The notes beneath the pieces were generated by a model. The model was not told the DNA's origin, ran no database searches, and saw only the letters and a program-made list of their open reading frames with translations. Made by a program: the position numbers and the translations under genes. Below are positions 1 to 9,484 of a stretch of DNA of 64,000 nucleotides, one piece after another (the stretch's first letter is position 1; each line of letters starts with the position of its first letter). The DNA is from Deinococcus sp. QL22 (GTDB lineage: Bacteria; Deinococcota; Deinococci; Deinococcales; Deinococcaceae), in NCBI RefSeq assembly GCF_023370075.1, contig NZ_CP097151.1, positions 186,001 through 250,000 of the forward strand, read 5' to 3'.

Positions 1-474
1 CTCGCGGTCTGGATCGAGGCCGCTGACGTCGAGGCGCACGGGCGTATGCGTGCCCGCCAGCGACCCCAACCACTCGCCGTTCAGGTACACCTCGCCCCCA
101 TGATCGGCTCCCTCGAAACACAGGTGCAGGCGCAGCGAGGGCTTCAGGCCCAGGCGGAAGGTGCGGCGGTAGACCCACTGCCGCGCACTGACCCACTCGG
201 CTGCCAGACTGGCGAGGCCGAAGTTGGGGTCGTCTATGGCTCCGGCCCGGATCAGGTCGGCGTGCACACTGCCGGGCACACGCGCCGGAATCCACCGGGG
301 CCGCGCAAATGCGCCCACCGGATGCGCCCGCGCCGTGTGGAGGCCCAGAAAACGCCACGCCTCGCTGATCGACGGGGCCAGTTGCCACTCGCCGCCCAGG
401 TCTTGAGAGGACAGGTCATGCTGGACGGGGTCGGCCTCTGGCGGGGCCATGTGAACTGGGTCTGGAATGGGCAT
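1..474 (-). CDS. Beta-mannosidase, GH2, N-terminal part (cut by window edge)
   Basis: N-terminal 158 residues of a GH2 glycoside hydrolase, most like beta-mannosidase, which releases terminal beta-mannose. The visible part is the sugar-binding jelly-roll domain: a W-IPA-VPGSVHADL stretch near residue 60, a DDP-FG segment, the QWVYRRTF strand, and LCFEGADHGGEVYLNGEWLG, which is the usual GH2 domain end. The catalytic TIM barrel lies outside the window. The ATG at 474 sits 10 bases past the stop of the aldolase gene, so it is the last visible gene of a five-gene minus-strand operon. A second ATG at 451 is possible. GH2 assignment is secure; beta-mannosidase is inferred from the N-terminal motifs and the alpha-mannosidase neighbours. 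Confidence 0.75.
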   Translation of the reverse strand, partial: MPIPDPVHMAPPEADPVQHDLSSQDLGGEWQLAPSISEAWRFLGLHTARAHPVGAFARPRWIPARVPGSVHADLIRAGAIDDPNFGLASLAAEWVSARQWVYRRTFRLGLKPSLRLHLCFEGADHGGEVYLNGEWLGSLAGTHTPVRLDVSGLDPDRE

Positions 475-484
475 TGTCACCGAA

Positions 485-1408
485 TCAGGAGGCTGGGGAA
501 GCCGCCGAATCTGCCCGGCCCGCCGAGCGCACAAAGTTCTGGATCTTGTCGCAGGCTTCGGCATACACGGCGTTCAGTCCCAGAGTCCGCAGGGCCGGAT
601 CCTGCGCGTCGAGTTCGGCACTGGTCAGGCGGCCTATCCCACCCATGGCCGCCAGCAACGCCTGTTCAAGGTCAGTGGCGATATTCATCTTGCTGATGCC
701 GCCGCCCGGCAGTTCTACGGCGCGGTGCACGGTTTCGGCAGGCAGGCCGCTGCCCCCATGCAGCACGAGGGGTGTTTTGGGCAGCAGGCGGCGAATGGCG
801 GCCAGACGGTCAAAGTCGATCCTGGGATTTGCCACCGGATACACGCCGTGCGCTGTGCCGATGGACACCGCCAGCACGTCGCATCCGGTACGTTCCACAA
901 ACTCCAGCGCCTCTTCCGGCACGGTGTACAGGGCTTCGTCGCCTTCTGTTTCCATCTGGTCGGTGGTGGTCAATTTGCCCAGTTCGGCTTCCACGCTCAC
1001 GCCGCGTGCATGGGCGTACTCCACGGTGTCGCGGGTCTGCCGAATATTGTCTTCAAAGGGCTGGGCACTGGCATCAATCATGACGCTGGTAAATCCCGCC
1101 TCAATGGCGGCCCGGATGACCTGATCTTCCCAGCTGTGATCGAGGTGCAGGCACAGCGGCACGGTGGAACCCAGATCGTGCGCCGCCTGTTCTACGGCGT
1201 CCCGAAAATCGCGGGGACTCAGCCCAAACCAGCCCAGTTCGCGCTGGCTGATCTCAATGATCACCGGGCTGCGGAGGTCCACGGCGGCTTGCAGCACGGG
1301 CCGCACGCAGGCGCGGTAGCGGGCACTGAAGGCGGCCACCGCGTAGCCGTCTTGCTGGGCAGCGGGCAGGAGTTCATTCAGGGTCAGCGCGTGCGGCAGG
1401 AGTGTCAT
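485..1408 (-). CDS. Class II ketose-bisphosphate aldolase (GatY/KbaY/Fba type)
   Basis: A 307-residue class II, zinc-dependent aldolase that splits a ketose 1,6-bisphosphate (tagatose- or fructose-type) into two trioses. Family motifs seen in order: LHLDHSWED with the zinc and catalytic residues, GFTSVMIDAS, VEAELG, VSIGTAHGVY, LVLHGGSGLP and KMNIATDLEQAL (phosphate binding). Length is normal for GatY/KbaY. Its start overlaps the stop of the upstream racemase-like gene by ATGA. In a mannoside-degrading operon it probably finishes breakdown of a phosphorylated ketose, although the sugar cannot be read from sequence. Confidence 0.85.
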   Translation of the reverse strand: MTLLPHALTLNELLPAAQQDGYAVAAFSARYRACVRPVLQAAVDLRSPVIIEISQRELGWFGLSPRDFRDAVEQAAHDLGSTVPLCLHLDHSWEDQVIRAAIEAGFTSVMIDASAQPFEDNIRQTRDTVEYAHARGVSVEAELGKLTTTDQMETEGDEALYTVPEEALEFVERTGCDVLAVSIGTAHGVYPVANPRIDFDRLAAIRRLLPKTPLVLHGGSGLPAETVHRAVELPGGGISKMNIATDLEQALLAAMGGIGRLTSAELDAQDPALRTLGLNAVYAEACDKIQNFVRSAGRADSAASPAS

Positions 1409-2055
1409 CTCAGGCTCTCCAGAGCGCGGGCCAGCCCACTGCCGGGGCTGCTGAGAACCGGGACAGACAGTTCGCCCAAGGCCGGAATCAATCGGGCCAT
1501 GCTGGCCTGAGCCAACACCACCACGTCGGCACGCTGCGTCAGGCCAGCCAGGGCCTCTGTGACCAGTTCATCGTGCCGCTCCGGCTCGCCTGCCATCAGG
1601 GCGTCGTAGGCTCCGGCCACCAGCACCCGCTCCACCTGTACCGGGCGCGTGGCACGCTCGGCAGCCCGTTCGATCAGGCGGGCGGTGGGTTCGAGGGTGG
1701 TCGCCACAGTGGCGATCACGCCGACGCGCTCGCCCAAGGACACCGCTTCCTCGGCCATTGGCCCATCGATCCGTAGGAACGGAACAGCCAGATCCGCGCC
1801 CACGGCCTCTACCGCCTCGCCCACCGACGAGCAGCAGCACATCACAGCGTCGGCTCCCGCGTTCACGGCGGCCTCGGCGTAGGTTTTGAGGCGATCAGTG
1901 ACCGCTGGGGTGAGGTGCCCGGCAGCCATCACATCGGGCAGCAGGCTGTCGTCCAGCAGATTGATCAGGCGGACCTGAGGGTCGGTCTGCGCGGCCAGCG
2001 CTTTCATGGCGGCCACCGTGACGGGGGTGGTGTGAATCAGGGCCAGCGTTTTCAT
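1405..2055 (-). CDS. Aspartate/glutamate racemase family protein
   Basis: A 216-residue protein of the Asp/Glu/hydantoin racemase superfamily. Members use two cysteines for acid-base chemistry. Here a CCCSS stretch near residue 82 supplies the first, while the second half has LAQASMARL where many relatives carry a Cys (…CAS/…GCAG), so the second catalytic Cys seems replaced. That makes true racemase activity doubtful; relatives of this type are often maleate-isomerase-like or of unknown function. It is joined by ATGA overlaps both to the alpha-mannosidase upstream and to the aldolase downstream, so it is translated as part of the glycan operon. Confidence 0.65.
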   Translation of the reverse strand: MKTLALIHTTPVTVAAMKALAAQTDPQVRLINLLDDSLLPDVMAAGHLTPAVTDRLKTYAEAAVNAGADAVMCCCSSVGEAVEAVGADLAVPFLRIDGPMAEEAVSLGERVGVIATVATTLEPTARLIERAAERATRPVQVERVLVAGAYDALMAGEPERHDELVTEALAGLTQRADVVVLAQASMARLIPALGELSVPVLSSPGSGLARALESLR

Positions 2056-4985
2056 TTTGGACCACCTTCTGAATCTTTTAGCGCTGAATCGTCTCGGGGC
2101 AGAGGCTCAACGGGCTTGGGCCGCATCTGCAAGGCCACCGTCACGATTTCCCAGGGGCGGGCCGTGAGGGCCACTGTTCCGTCCACGACTTCCAGCGGGT
2201 TCACGCTGTTTTCGCGCAGATTGACCTGTTCGGCCCCCGTCAGGGCAACCCCCAGCTGCGCCGTGCCCAACCGCACGCTGACAGGCTGCGGCCCGGAGGT
2301 CAGATTGACGAAGCGCACGATCAGGGCCTCCCGGTCTTCGGCACGCTTGATGGCCGTGACCAGCACGCTCCCCTGCACGTCGATCAGTTGACCGCTGGGC
2401 GGCAAACTGGGCAGCGGGGCGCGGTGTCGGTTGCGGATCGGCACCACCTGAGAGGTATGGGGCGCGGTGTGCAGCGGCGCATTGAAATCGTGGGCCGCAC
2501 GCCAGGCTCCCGCTTCGGCCCACGATCCAACATGGGGAAACAGGCTGTAATCGGCCACCACTGGCCCCAGCATCTGGGCTTCGGGTGTGGCAGTGGTGGG
2601 GCCTGCGCCGCCGACTCTGGTCAAAAAATCCTCGCGCGAGAGCCAGCCCACAGCACGCAACACCGTCAGCGACAGGGTTCCGTCCTCACTGGCACTGAAC
2701 TCCGGCAGGCCCCGGTTGAGCAGGGTCAGGCCGCGCTGTCCATCGGTCAGGCTGACGAACGTCATCTGTGGGTGCTCGTGTACGGCGGGTTCACTGCTGC
2801 CGCGCTGGTCGTCGGGCAGGGTCACCGGGCGGTCGACCACGCCGAACTGGGTTTCGGCACTGGAAACCGTGACGGGTGCGCCCAGCGGAAACCGGGCACG
2901 CAGGCGGTGATCCCGCGCCGTGTTTTCAAAATGGGTGCGAAGATCGACCCGCCGCACGCCCGCCAGCAGGGTCACGTCGCTGTGCAGGATGAAGGGCACA
3001 TGCTCGGGGCTGCGGCTCTGGCGGTCTCCAGTCAGGGCAGCGGGCAACGACCAGACCCAGGTGATTCGCAACGTGGCCCGCACCGGCCCGACCTCCACCC
3101 AACTCAGGCGGGGCTGCACGCCCCGTGTAGAGAACACCTGATCGCCCAGAGGCCAGGCGTAGTTGTAGGTGTCGCCGTTGTCGCCGCCATCATCAAAACT
3201 GTTGAGGCCGCTGTAGCTGAGGCCAGTGGTTTTATCGAGCAGCTCGAGACTACCGTTGTCGGGGTTCACCGTGACCCGCAAAAAGGCGTTTTCCAGCTTG
3301 CCGGGGCCGACCATCAGGTCGCTGACCGCCGCCGCACCCTTGTCGAGGGCCACGTTACCCAGCACCTGATAAGGGCGAATCCGGTGGGAAGACAGGGGCA
3401 CCTCGCGGCGGCGCAGCGCAAACGTCCGGTAGCCCAGACCGGGCACATCCGGGGCCAGGAAACTGATTTCGGTAAATTCGTTGGCGTCGTGGGGGCGGGT
3501 CGGAGCCGTGCCCAGCCACGCAAACGGCTCAGCTTTCTCCACGGCGCTGTACAGCGTCCGGGCCTGAAACGGGTGTTCCTGTCCCTGATGATCCACCAGT
3601 GCCCACGTCTCCGGCGTGATTTCCAGAAAGCCGTTCATCTGCACGCGGGCCTCGTCGGTACGGGGCCAGTTCAGCGGATTAAAGACACTCAGGGCCGCGG
3701 CTCCAGCGGCAAACGACGTGTCGATCTGCGCCGCCAGCGAGGCGTGCGCGTCTTCGGCCAGCAGGTCGGCCATCTGCTGGGCCTCATCAAAGCGGGTCAC
3801 CATCTCGCGGTGCACCTGATCGATAGAACAGCCGCAGATGCTGTCGTGCGGGTGGTTCTCGATCAGGCGTTCCCAGGCCGTCCAGAGGTAATCGTGTTCA
3901 TAACGTTCGCCCAGCAACCAGTGCAGCGCCTGAAGCGGTTCGGCGTAGCGTTCCAGAGCCGTCTGAACCTGAGCATTCTGCTGCTTGAGGTACAGCCGGG
4001 CACTCAGCACACCGGGCAGCAGATGTGCCTTACGCCCAAAGGCACGGCCCTCGCCCTGCCAGACCACCCCTACGCGGCCTTGCTGCCGCCGCACCTCCTC
4101 TACAAAGGCGTCCAGCGAACTGATCTGATAAGTCACGCCCTCACCCGCCAGCGCCCCGTTGATCTGCTGAAGCAGGCCCGGCAGCCGGGGATCGACGGGC
4201 AGGTGGTCGCCCCCCATCGGTTCCAGCAGCACGTCGGTGGCCGCGTAACTCGCCAGATACTGGCTGGTGCGGCGGGCACGACCAATGGTCTGGTCTTCGG
4301 TCAGGGCGGGGTCTTCGGGGCGCACCTTGTAATGGCTGCGGTAGTACTCCAGCGGCAAAAACACGCCCAGGATGCGTGTGCCGTCCAGCGCCTCCCACCA
4401 GAATTCGTTCTGCATTTCGGCAGGAAAGCGGCTGTCGCGGGCGCGGGGGTACAGATACGAATCCCGGCCCACCTCGGCCTCGCCCGCTTCTCCTCCCAGC
4501 GGCGGGCCACCAAAGCCGCGCCAGACGATGGCGCTGTCTATTTCGAACCCGGCCAACAGTTGCGGCATCTGGGCAATGTGCCCAAACTGGTCGGGCAGAT
4601 ACCCGGCGCGGCTGACCTCGACGCCCAGTGACCGGGCCGTGCGCTCACCCAGCCACAGGTTGCGAATGGTGGCTTCTCCGCTGACCAGAAACTCGTCGGG
4701 CAGGACGTGCCACGGGCCCACGAACAGCCGCCCCGCACGGATCTGCCCTATCAGTTCTTCCCGGCGAAACGGGCGCACCTGCAAATAATCCTTGAGCACC
4801 AGCGTCTGGCCGTCCAGCACAAAGCAGGCCAGCTCCGGGTCGGCGGCCAGGGCGTCCAGAATGGCGTCCACGGTATGCACCAGCCGGAAGCGGAAGCGTT
4901 CGCGGGTCGACCACCATTCGCGGTCCCAGTGGGTGTGGTGGTACATATGCACTGTCAGGCGGCGGGCCTGGGTCAGGGTGCTCAT
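2052..4985 (-). CDS. Alpha-mannosidase, GH38 (first of three)
   Basis: A 977-residue GH38 alpha-mannosidase that hydrolyses terminal alpha-mannose. HHTHWDREWW at residues 16-25 gives zinc ligands. PDQFGH at about 131-136 holds the nucleophile Asp. ENHPHDSICGCSIDQVHREM near residue 370 is the conserved helical-bundle start with another zinc histidine. The C-terminal half is the beta-sandwich typical of the family. It differs from the other two GH38 proteins in the window (HTHWD instead of HAHID; longer), so it probably belongs to a different subgroup and may take a different linkage. ATGA overlaps join it to the genes on both sides. No signal peptide is evident, so it probably acts in the cytoplasm on imported oligosaccharides. 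Confidence 0.9.
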   Translation of the reverse strand: MSTLTQARRLTVHMYHHTHWDREWWSTRERFRFRLVHTVDAILDALAADPELACFVLDGQTLVLKDYLQVRPFRREELIGQIRAGRLFVGPWHVLPDEFLVSGEATIRNLWLGERTARSLGVEVSRAGYLPDQFGHIAQMPQLLAGFEIDSAIVWRGFGGPPLGGEAGEAEVGRDSYLYPRARDSRFPAEMQNEFWWEALDGTRILGVFLPLEYYRSHYKVRPEDPALTEDQTIGRARRTSQYLASYAATDVLLEPMGGDHLPVDPRLPGLLQQINGALAGEGVTYQISSLDAFVEEVRRQQGRVGVVWQGEGRAFGRKAHLLPGVLSARLYLKQQNAQVQTALERYAEPLQALHWLLGERYEHDYLWTAWERLIENHPHDSICGCSIDQVHREMVTRFDEAQQMADLLAEDAHASLAAQIDTSFAAGAAALSVFNPLNWPRTDEARVQMNGFLEITPETWALVDHQGQEHPFQARTLYSAVEKAEPFAWLGTAPTRPHDANEFTEISFLAPDVPGLGYRTFALRRREVPLSSHRIRPYQVLGNVALDKGAAAVSDLMVGPGKLENAFLRVTVNPDNGSLELLDKTTGLSYSGLNSFDDGGDNGDTYNYAWPLGDQVFSTRGVQPRLSWVEVGPVRATLRITWVWSLPAALTGDRQSRSPEHVPFILHSDVTLLAGVRRVDLRTHFENTARDHRLRARFPLGAPVTVSSAETQFGVVDRPVTLPDDQRGSSEPAVHEHPQMTFVSLTDGQRGLTLLNRGLPEFSASEDGTLSLTVLRAVGWLSREDFLTRVGGAGPTTATPEAQMLGPVVADYSLFPHVGSWAEAGAWRAAHDFNAPLHTAPHTSQVVPIRNRHRAPLPSLPPSGQLIDVQGSVLVTAIKRAEDREALIVRFVNLTSGPQPVSVRLGTAQLGVALTGAEQVNLRENSVNPLEVVDGTVALTARPWEIVTVALQMRPKPVEPLPRDDSALKDSEGGPK

Positions 4986-6850
4986 GCTCGGCTCCTCAGC
5001 CCGTTCCTGATGGTCGTCCAGTGCGCCCAGGTATTGCGGATCAGGTCATAATCCTGCTCGGTCAGTGCCTGGCCGTCGCCGTCGATGTGGGTGGCGAAGT
5101 ACAGGCTGGGAATGCCCAATTGCGGTTGCAGGCGCGTATAGCTGCGCCACGCCTCCAGGCTGGGCATCGGCCAGTTGTCGGTGTCGATGAGGTGGTGCGG
5201 CAGGGCGGCGCGGGCCACGCGGGCGCGGTGAATCATCTGTTCATTCACATCTGCCCCCGTGTTCACGTCGTTCAGGCGAATCATGTCGCTGACGTTGCCA
5301 AAGACCGGATGAGGCGTGTGGGTCATGATCAGGGCGTCGGGCTTGCAGCGTTTGGCCTCATCGCGCAGGATCCACAGCAGGCGGTGCAGCAGGTGAATCC
5401 CCCAGGCCTCGCCGTGCCGTTTCAGGCCGGGGCCGCTGGGCGTGCGGGCGCTGAAATCCACCTTGAAGCCGTCTGCGCCGTACTCCAGCAGTATTCGGCG
5501 AATCGACTGGCGCAACAAGTGTTCGTACATGGGGCTGGTGGGGTCGGCGGCCACGGGCTCGCCCAGATCATTGAGCACGCAGGCCTCTGGTGGAAGGCCT
5601 TCCGGATCCCACGCTTTCCACCACAGCAGCACCCGCTGACCGCGCTCATGGGCACGGGCAATCCAGCCGGGCAGGTCGGGCCACTTCTGCGTGTCTACCT
5701 CGCTGGTGCCGTAGGTCGCGCTCCATTTGTCGTCCAGCACCAGAATTCCGGGCAAGAGCCGCTGGGCCGTCAGCACCTCCAGAAAGCCGTCGTAGTTGGC
5801 CTGCGTGCAGTGGTCGGGGGCGCGGCCACCCTGCACGCGGCTCAGGTAACACTGCGATCCCCAACCGCACTGAATCGGGCTTGACCACCAGTCCGGCTGG
5901 TCGCCCGTCTGAGGCTGCCTATACCCCAATTCGGCGTGGCGGGCGCTGTTCTGGGCAATGGCCTCGTAAGGATCTGAGGCAAAGGTCAGCCGTAGGGTCG
6001 GGGTCCTGAAGGCTCCGTTCACGGGAGTCTGTCCCTCGTAGACCAGTCGGAAAGCAAAGGCCCCTTCCGTGGCGTCGTACTGAAAAGAGGTGAAATTCAG
6101 CGCCTCGACGGGGGCAACCACAGAGGCGCTGAGCCAGCCTGCCGCAGTATTGGGCTGGGGCGTGGGCTGAGTGCTGGCCTGCTCTGCCGCCTGCCCCACT
6201 GCATCCACTTCCGGCGCGCCGCCCTGATCTGCGCCGAGGTTGGGACCAGCCCCTCCTTCCCCGAGCCGGAAGGCATACACCAGCGGAGCAGGCGTGAAAA
6301 ACCAGTGTCCCTTGCCCGGCAGACTCGTCCCCATCACGTCGATGGCGCTGGACTCGCTGGCAGGCAGCAGGCGGCGCTCCCGGCCATACGGCTCGGGATT
6401 AAAGACCTGTGCAAAGTGGGCTCCGCTGCTAAAAAAGCCGCTGCCCCAGCGCAGATGGCCGCTGTACTGGCCGCCAAACAGCACCGCGTCCGTCAGGTGG
6501 CCCTCGCCCTTCACTTCCACATGGCTGTCGATGCCCAGGGGGTCGCAGCGCAGCACCAATTCCTTGTGCTCCCAGATGCCCCCTTCCAGCCGGAAGCGCA
6601 GGGTCAGAGCGTCCGGCTCCTGCTCCAGCGTGGGCGGATTCAGGCGGGCTGTGCGGTCCAGACCACCTGTGGTGTTGAGGCTGGGGGCCAGAAATAGATC
6701 GGCGTAAGGATGGCCGTCTGCACCGGAGAGCAGCGCGAATGGCCGGGCGTAGTCGAGTGTCAGAGCGTAAGTCCGCGTCTGAATCTGCAGGCCGTGGGGC
6801 CGATGTTCGGCGGCCACCTGCCCCGGTTCAATGTCCGAAATCGTGTCCAT
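4982..6850 (-). CDS. Glycoside hydrolase, GH31/GH36-like TIM barrel (alpha-glycosidase)
   Basis: About 622 residues. A beta-sandwich N-terminal half is followed by a TIM barrel with the features of clan GH-D/GH31 retaining alpha-glycosidases: ILVLDDKW on an early strand, RVLLWWKAWDPEG, and GADGFKVDF carrying the probable nucleophile Asp. IDTDNW later is a candidate acid/base region. Substrate is unknown; alpha-galactoside or alpha-glucoside side chains are reasonable guesses. The ATG at 6850 is chosen because AAGAGGTGA precedes it at good spacing; an in-frame start 30 bases further upstream lacks this site. First gene of the minus-strand glycan operon, divergent from the second GH38 gene. Confidence 0.7.
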   Translation of the reverse strand: MDTISDIEPGQVAAEHRPHGLQIQTRTYALTLDYARPFALLSGADGHPYADLFLAPSLNTTGGLDRTARLNPPTLEQEPDALTLRFRLEGGIWEHKELVLRCDPLGIDSHVEVKGEGHLTDAVLFGGQYSGHLRWGSGFFSSGAHFAQVFNPEPYGRERRLLPASESSAIDVMGTSLPGKGHWFFTPAPLVYAFRLGEGGAGPNLGADQGGAPEVDAVGQAAEQASTQPTPQPNTAAGWLSASVVAPVEALNFTSFQYDATEGAFAFRLVYEGQTPVNGAFRTPTLRLTFASDPYEAIAQNSARHAELGYRQPQTGDQPDWWSSPIQCGWGSQCYLSRVQGGRAPDHCTQANYDGFLEVLTAQRLLPGILVLDDKWSATYGTSEVDTQKWPDLPGWIARAHERGQRVLLWWKAWDPEGLPPEACVLNDLGEPVAADPTSPMYEHLLRQSIRRILLEYGADGFKVDFSARTPSGPGLKRHGEAWGIHLLHRLLWILRDEAKRCKPDALIMTHTPHPVFGNVSDMIRLNDVNTGADVNEQMIHRARVARAALPHHLIDTDNWPMPSLEAWRSYTRLQPQLGIPSLYFATHIDGDGQALTEQDYDLIRNTWAHWTTIRNGLRSRA

Positions 6851-6931
6851 GGTCACCTCTTGCGTCGTCTTCAGTGCCACACTACTCTATTCCTTAAAAT
6901 ATTTAAATAACCCTGCACGTCTGGAGAAGCG
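6851..6931. promoter_or_regulatory. Divergent promoter region with AT-rich operator-like site
   Basis: An 81-bp gap between two divergent glycan operons. It contains an AT-only block at 6894-6910 (TTAAAATATTTAAATAA), striking in this GC-rich DNA. On the minus strand it reads TTAAATATTTTAA, close to blocks at 15742-15754 and 13729-13741. ROK-family repressors such as NagC, Mlc and XylR are known to bind AT-rich palindromic sites, and a ROK repressor gene lies at 12462. Operator function is inferred. Confidence 0.5.
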
Positions 6932-9484
6932 ATGAACAATCCCCGCAGCAAAGCCCTGACCTTTCACCTCATTGGACACGCCCACATCGACCCCGTCTGG
7001 CTCTGGGACTGGCGAGAAGGGCACGAAACGGTCAAGGCCACCTTCCGCAGCGCCCTCGACCGGCTGCAGGAAAACCCGGATATGGTGTTCGTCCATTCCA
7101 GCGCGGCCCAGTACAGCTGGATGCAGCAGCATCCGAAGTTGCTGGCCGAAATTCGTGAGGCCGTTCAACGTGGCCAGTGGGAACCGGTGGGTGGGTGGTG
7201 GGTCGAGCCAGACGTGAATCTGGCTCACGGAGAGGCCATCGCCCGTCAGGCCCTCCTGGGGCAGCGCACCTTCCAGCGGCTGCTGGGTCGCCGCGCCCGC
7301 ATCGGCTTTTTGCCCGATTCCTTCGGCCATCCGGGCACGCTGCCGCAGCTCCTCGTTCAGTCTGGCCTGGACGCCTTTGTGTTTATGCGTCCGGGGGCCA
7401 ATGAACTCGACCTGCCCTCCAACCTGTTTCAGTGGGAGGGCGTGGACGGCACCCAGATTCTGAGCGCCCGTGTGGAGTGTTACAACAGCAGCCCGAACCA
7501 GATTCACACCAGTCTGGAGCGCAATCTGGCGTGGCGACCAGAACACCTCACGCACTGGCTGGGACTGTTTGGGGTGGGCAACCACGGAGGCGGCCCGACC
7601 AAACGCGCCATCGCCAACATCCGCGAACTGGCCCAGCATCCCGATTGGCCCACCCTGAAGATGAACTCGCTCAGCGGCTTTTTTGAGCAGATGCGGGGCG
7701 AGCAGGTTGCCGCACAGGTGCCGGTCTACCGGGGTGAGCTTCAGCACCATGCGCGGGGCTGTTACGCCGCCGTCAGCGACATGAAACGGCTGAACCGCCG
7801 GGCCGAACACGCCCTGTTGCGGGCCGAAAAACTGGCGGTGCTCGCAGCCCCGGCAGGCTACCTCTATCCGCATGGGCCGCTCACTCAGGCCTGGGAGGGG
7901 CTGCTGTTCAACCAGTTTCACGACATTCTGGCAGGCAGTTCTCTCGAAAGTGCCTTTCAGGACGCCTTTCACCAGTTGGGCGAAGTGCTGAGCATTGCCA
8001 GCCGGGTCACCTTTGCCGCCACGCAGGCAGTGGCCGATCAGGTGGACACCCGCCGCAGTGGGCAGGAACCGGACGAGGTGATTCGCAGCCTGAACTGGAC
8101 TGGGGCCACCTGGGTCACCGACTACGGCGACGGCGTGCCTGTGCTGGTCTTCAATCCATCGGGCACGGCACGCGACGAGGCCGTCGAACTGGAACTGAAC
8201 GACTGGCACACCGAACACCTGCGCCTGATCGACGACACCGGACAGGATGTGCCCACCCAGCGCCTGCGCCCCGAAAGTGTGAACGGGGCTGGACGGCCCC
8301 GCTTCGTGTTCCGGGCACAGCTGCCTGCCCTCGGCTACCGCCTGTACCGCGTGCTGGATGAGCCGACCCCACCTGAAGCAGCCTCCCCTCCCCTGCTGAC
8401 GGCCACCACCGAGCGGCTGGAAAATGCCTTCTGGGCGCTGCACTTCGAACCTCAGACGGGCGGGCTGCGGCGCTTGATCGACAAGGCCAGCGGGCTGGAT
8501 CTGCTGGCCGGAACCGGGGCGCAGCTTCAGGTGGTGCGCGACGAAACCGATACCTGGGGCCACGGCGTCCGGGCTTTTCGCCAGATGGTCGGCGTATTTG
8601 GCGGGGCCACGCTGGAGGTGCTGGAGCAGGGACCAGTGCGGGCCACGGTGCGGGCCACCACCCGCTACGGGCAGTCGGTGGCCGTACAGGACTTCACGCT
8701 GTATGCCCATTCACCAGAAATTGGCGGCCAGCTGCACCTCGACTGGCACGAAACCCAACACGCCGCGCAACTGGTCTTTCCTGCCGCCCTCAGCGACGTG
8801 ACCGCCACCTACGCCGCGCCCTACGGCTTTATGGTGCGCCCCGCCGACGGCGAGGAAGAACCCACTCAGGCCTGGATGGACGTGACCGGACTGACCCGCG
8901 ACGCACGCGGTGTGCAGCGGCCTGCGGGTCTGGCGTTGCTGAACGACAGCAAATATTCGGCCAGCATTCTGGGCGGGGAATTGCGGCTGACCCTGGCCCG
9001 CAGCCCGGTCTATGCCCACCACGACCCCGCCGTACTGGCCCCCGGCGTGGCCTACACCCACACCGATCAGGGCCTTCAGCACAGCCGCTGGACCCTGGTG
9101 CCGCATGGGGGCAACTGGCAGGCCGCCCGCGTGCCCGTGCTGGCCGAGCAACTGAACGAGCCTGCCGTGCTGACCCGCGAATATGTGCACGCCGGAACGT
9201 GGGCGGGAACCCACAGCGCCCTGCATCTGGAAGGCCTGCCCACCGTCAGCGTCAGCGCGGTCAAGCAGGCCGAAGACAGTCCTGGCGGCGGGGACAGTCC
9301 CGACCTCATCGTGCGGCTGCACGAGTGGGGAGGTCAGACCAGCGCGGGCACGCTGCACGTTCAGAGAAACGGGCAGGTTCAGCAGATCCCCGTGCAGTTG
9401 CGGCCACAGCAGATACTGGGGCTGCGAATCACGCCTGCTGGCGGGGCGCAGACCGTCAATTTTCTGGAAGAGGCCCATGACTGA
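6932..9484 (+). CDS. Alpha-mannosidase, GH38 (second of three)
   Basis: An 850-residue GH38 alpha-mannosidase. GHAHIDPVWLWDWREG at about residues 15-30 has the zinc ligands His and Asp. GFLPDSFGHPGTLPQLL places the nucleophile Asp near residue 128. FNQFHDILAGSSLESAF near residue 325 is the family's conserved helical motif. Length and motifs are very similar to the third GH38 at 17417, so the two probably arose by duplication. GGAGAAGCG precedes the ATG as a ribosome-binding site. Its stop overlaps the start of the downstream GH2 gene by 8 bases. Opens the plus-strand half of the glycan locus. Confidence 0.92.
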   Translation: MNNPRSKALTFHLIGHAHIDPVWLWDWREGHETVKATFRSALDRLQENPDMVFVHSSAAQYSWMQQHPKLLAEIREAVQRGQWEPVGGWWVEPDVNLAHGEAIARQALLGQRTFQRLLGRRARIGFLPDSFGHPGTLPQLLVQSGLDAFVFMRPGANELDLPSNLFQWEGVDGTQILSARVECYNSSPNQIHTSLERNLAWRPEHLTHWLGLFGVGNHGGGPTKRAIANIRELAQHPDWPTLKMNSLSGFFEQMRGEQVAAQVPVYRGELQHHARGCYAAVSDMKRLNRRAEHALLRAEKLAVLAAPAGYLYPHGPLTQAWEGLLFNQFHDILAGSSLESAFQDAFHQLGEVLSIASRVTFAATQAVADQVDTRRSGQEPDEVIRSLNWTGATWVTDYGDGVPVLVFNPSGTARDEAVELELNDWHTEHLRLIDDTGQDVPTQRLRPESVNGAGRPRFVFRAQLPALGYRLYRVLDEPTPPEAASPPLLTATTERLENAFWALHFEPQTGGLRRLIDKASGLDLLAGTGAQLQVVRDETDTWGHGVRAFRQMVGVFGGATLEVLEQGPVRATVRATTRYGQSVAVQDFTLYAHSPEIGGQLHLDWHETQHAAQLVFPAALSDVTATYAAPYGFMVRPADGEEEPTQAWMDVTGLTRDARGVQRPAGLALLNDSKYSASILGGELRLTLARSPVYAHHDPAVLAPGVAYTHTDQGLQHSRWTLVPHGGNWQAARVPVLAEQLNEPAVLTREYVHAGTWAGTHSALHLEGLPTVSVSAVKQAEDSPGGGDSPDLIVRLHEWGGQTSAGTLHVQRNGQVQQIPVQLRPQQILGLRITPAGGAQTVNFLEEAHD

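Noticed and set aside
485..1510. Long plus-strand frames over the aldolase gene
   Set aside because: They are shadows: low-complexity His/Gly/Arg-rich translations opposite a gene with full class II aldolase motifs.
6887..8710. 607-codon minus-strand frame opposite the second GH38
   Set aside because: Mirror frame of a strongly conserved alpha-mannosidase; composition is typical of high-GC antisense frames.
9183..9476. Extended N-terminus for the GH2 gene
   Set aside because: Would overlap the alpha-mannosidase by about 100 codons, and the GH2 fold begins after 9477.
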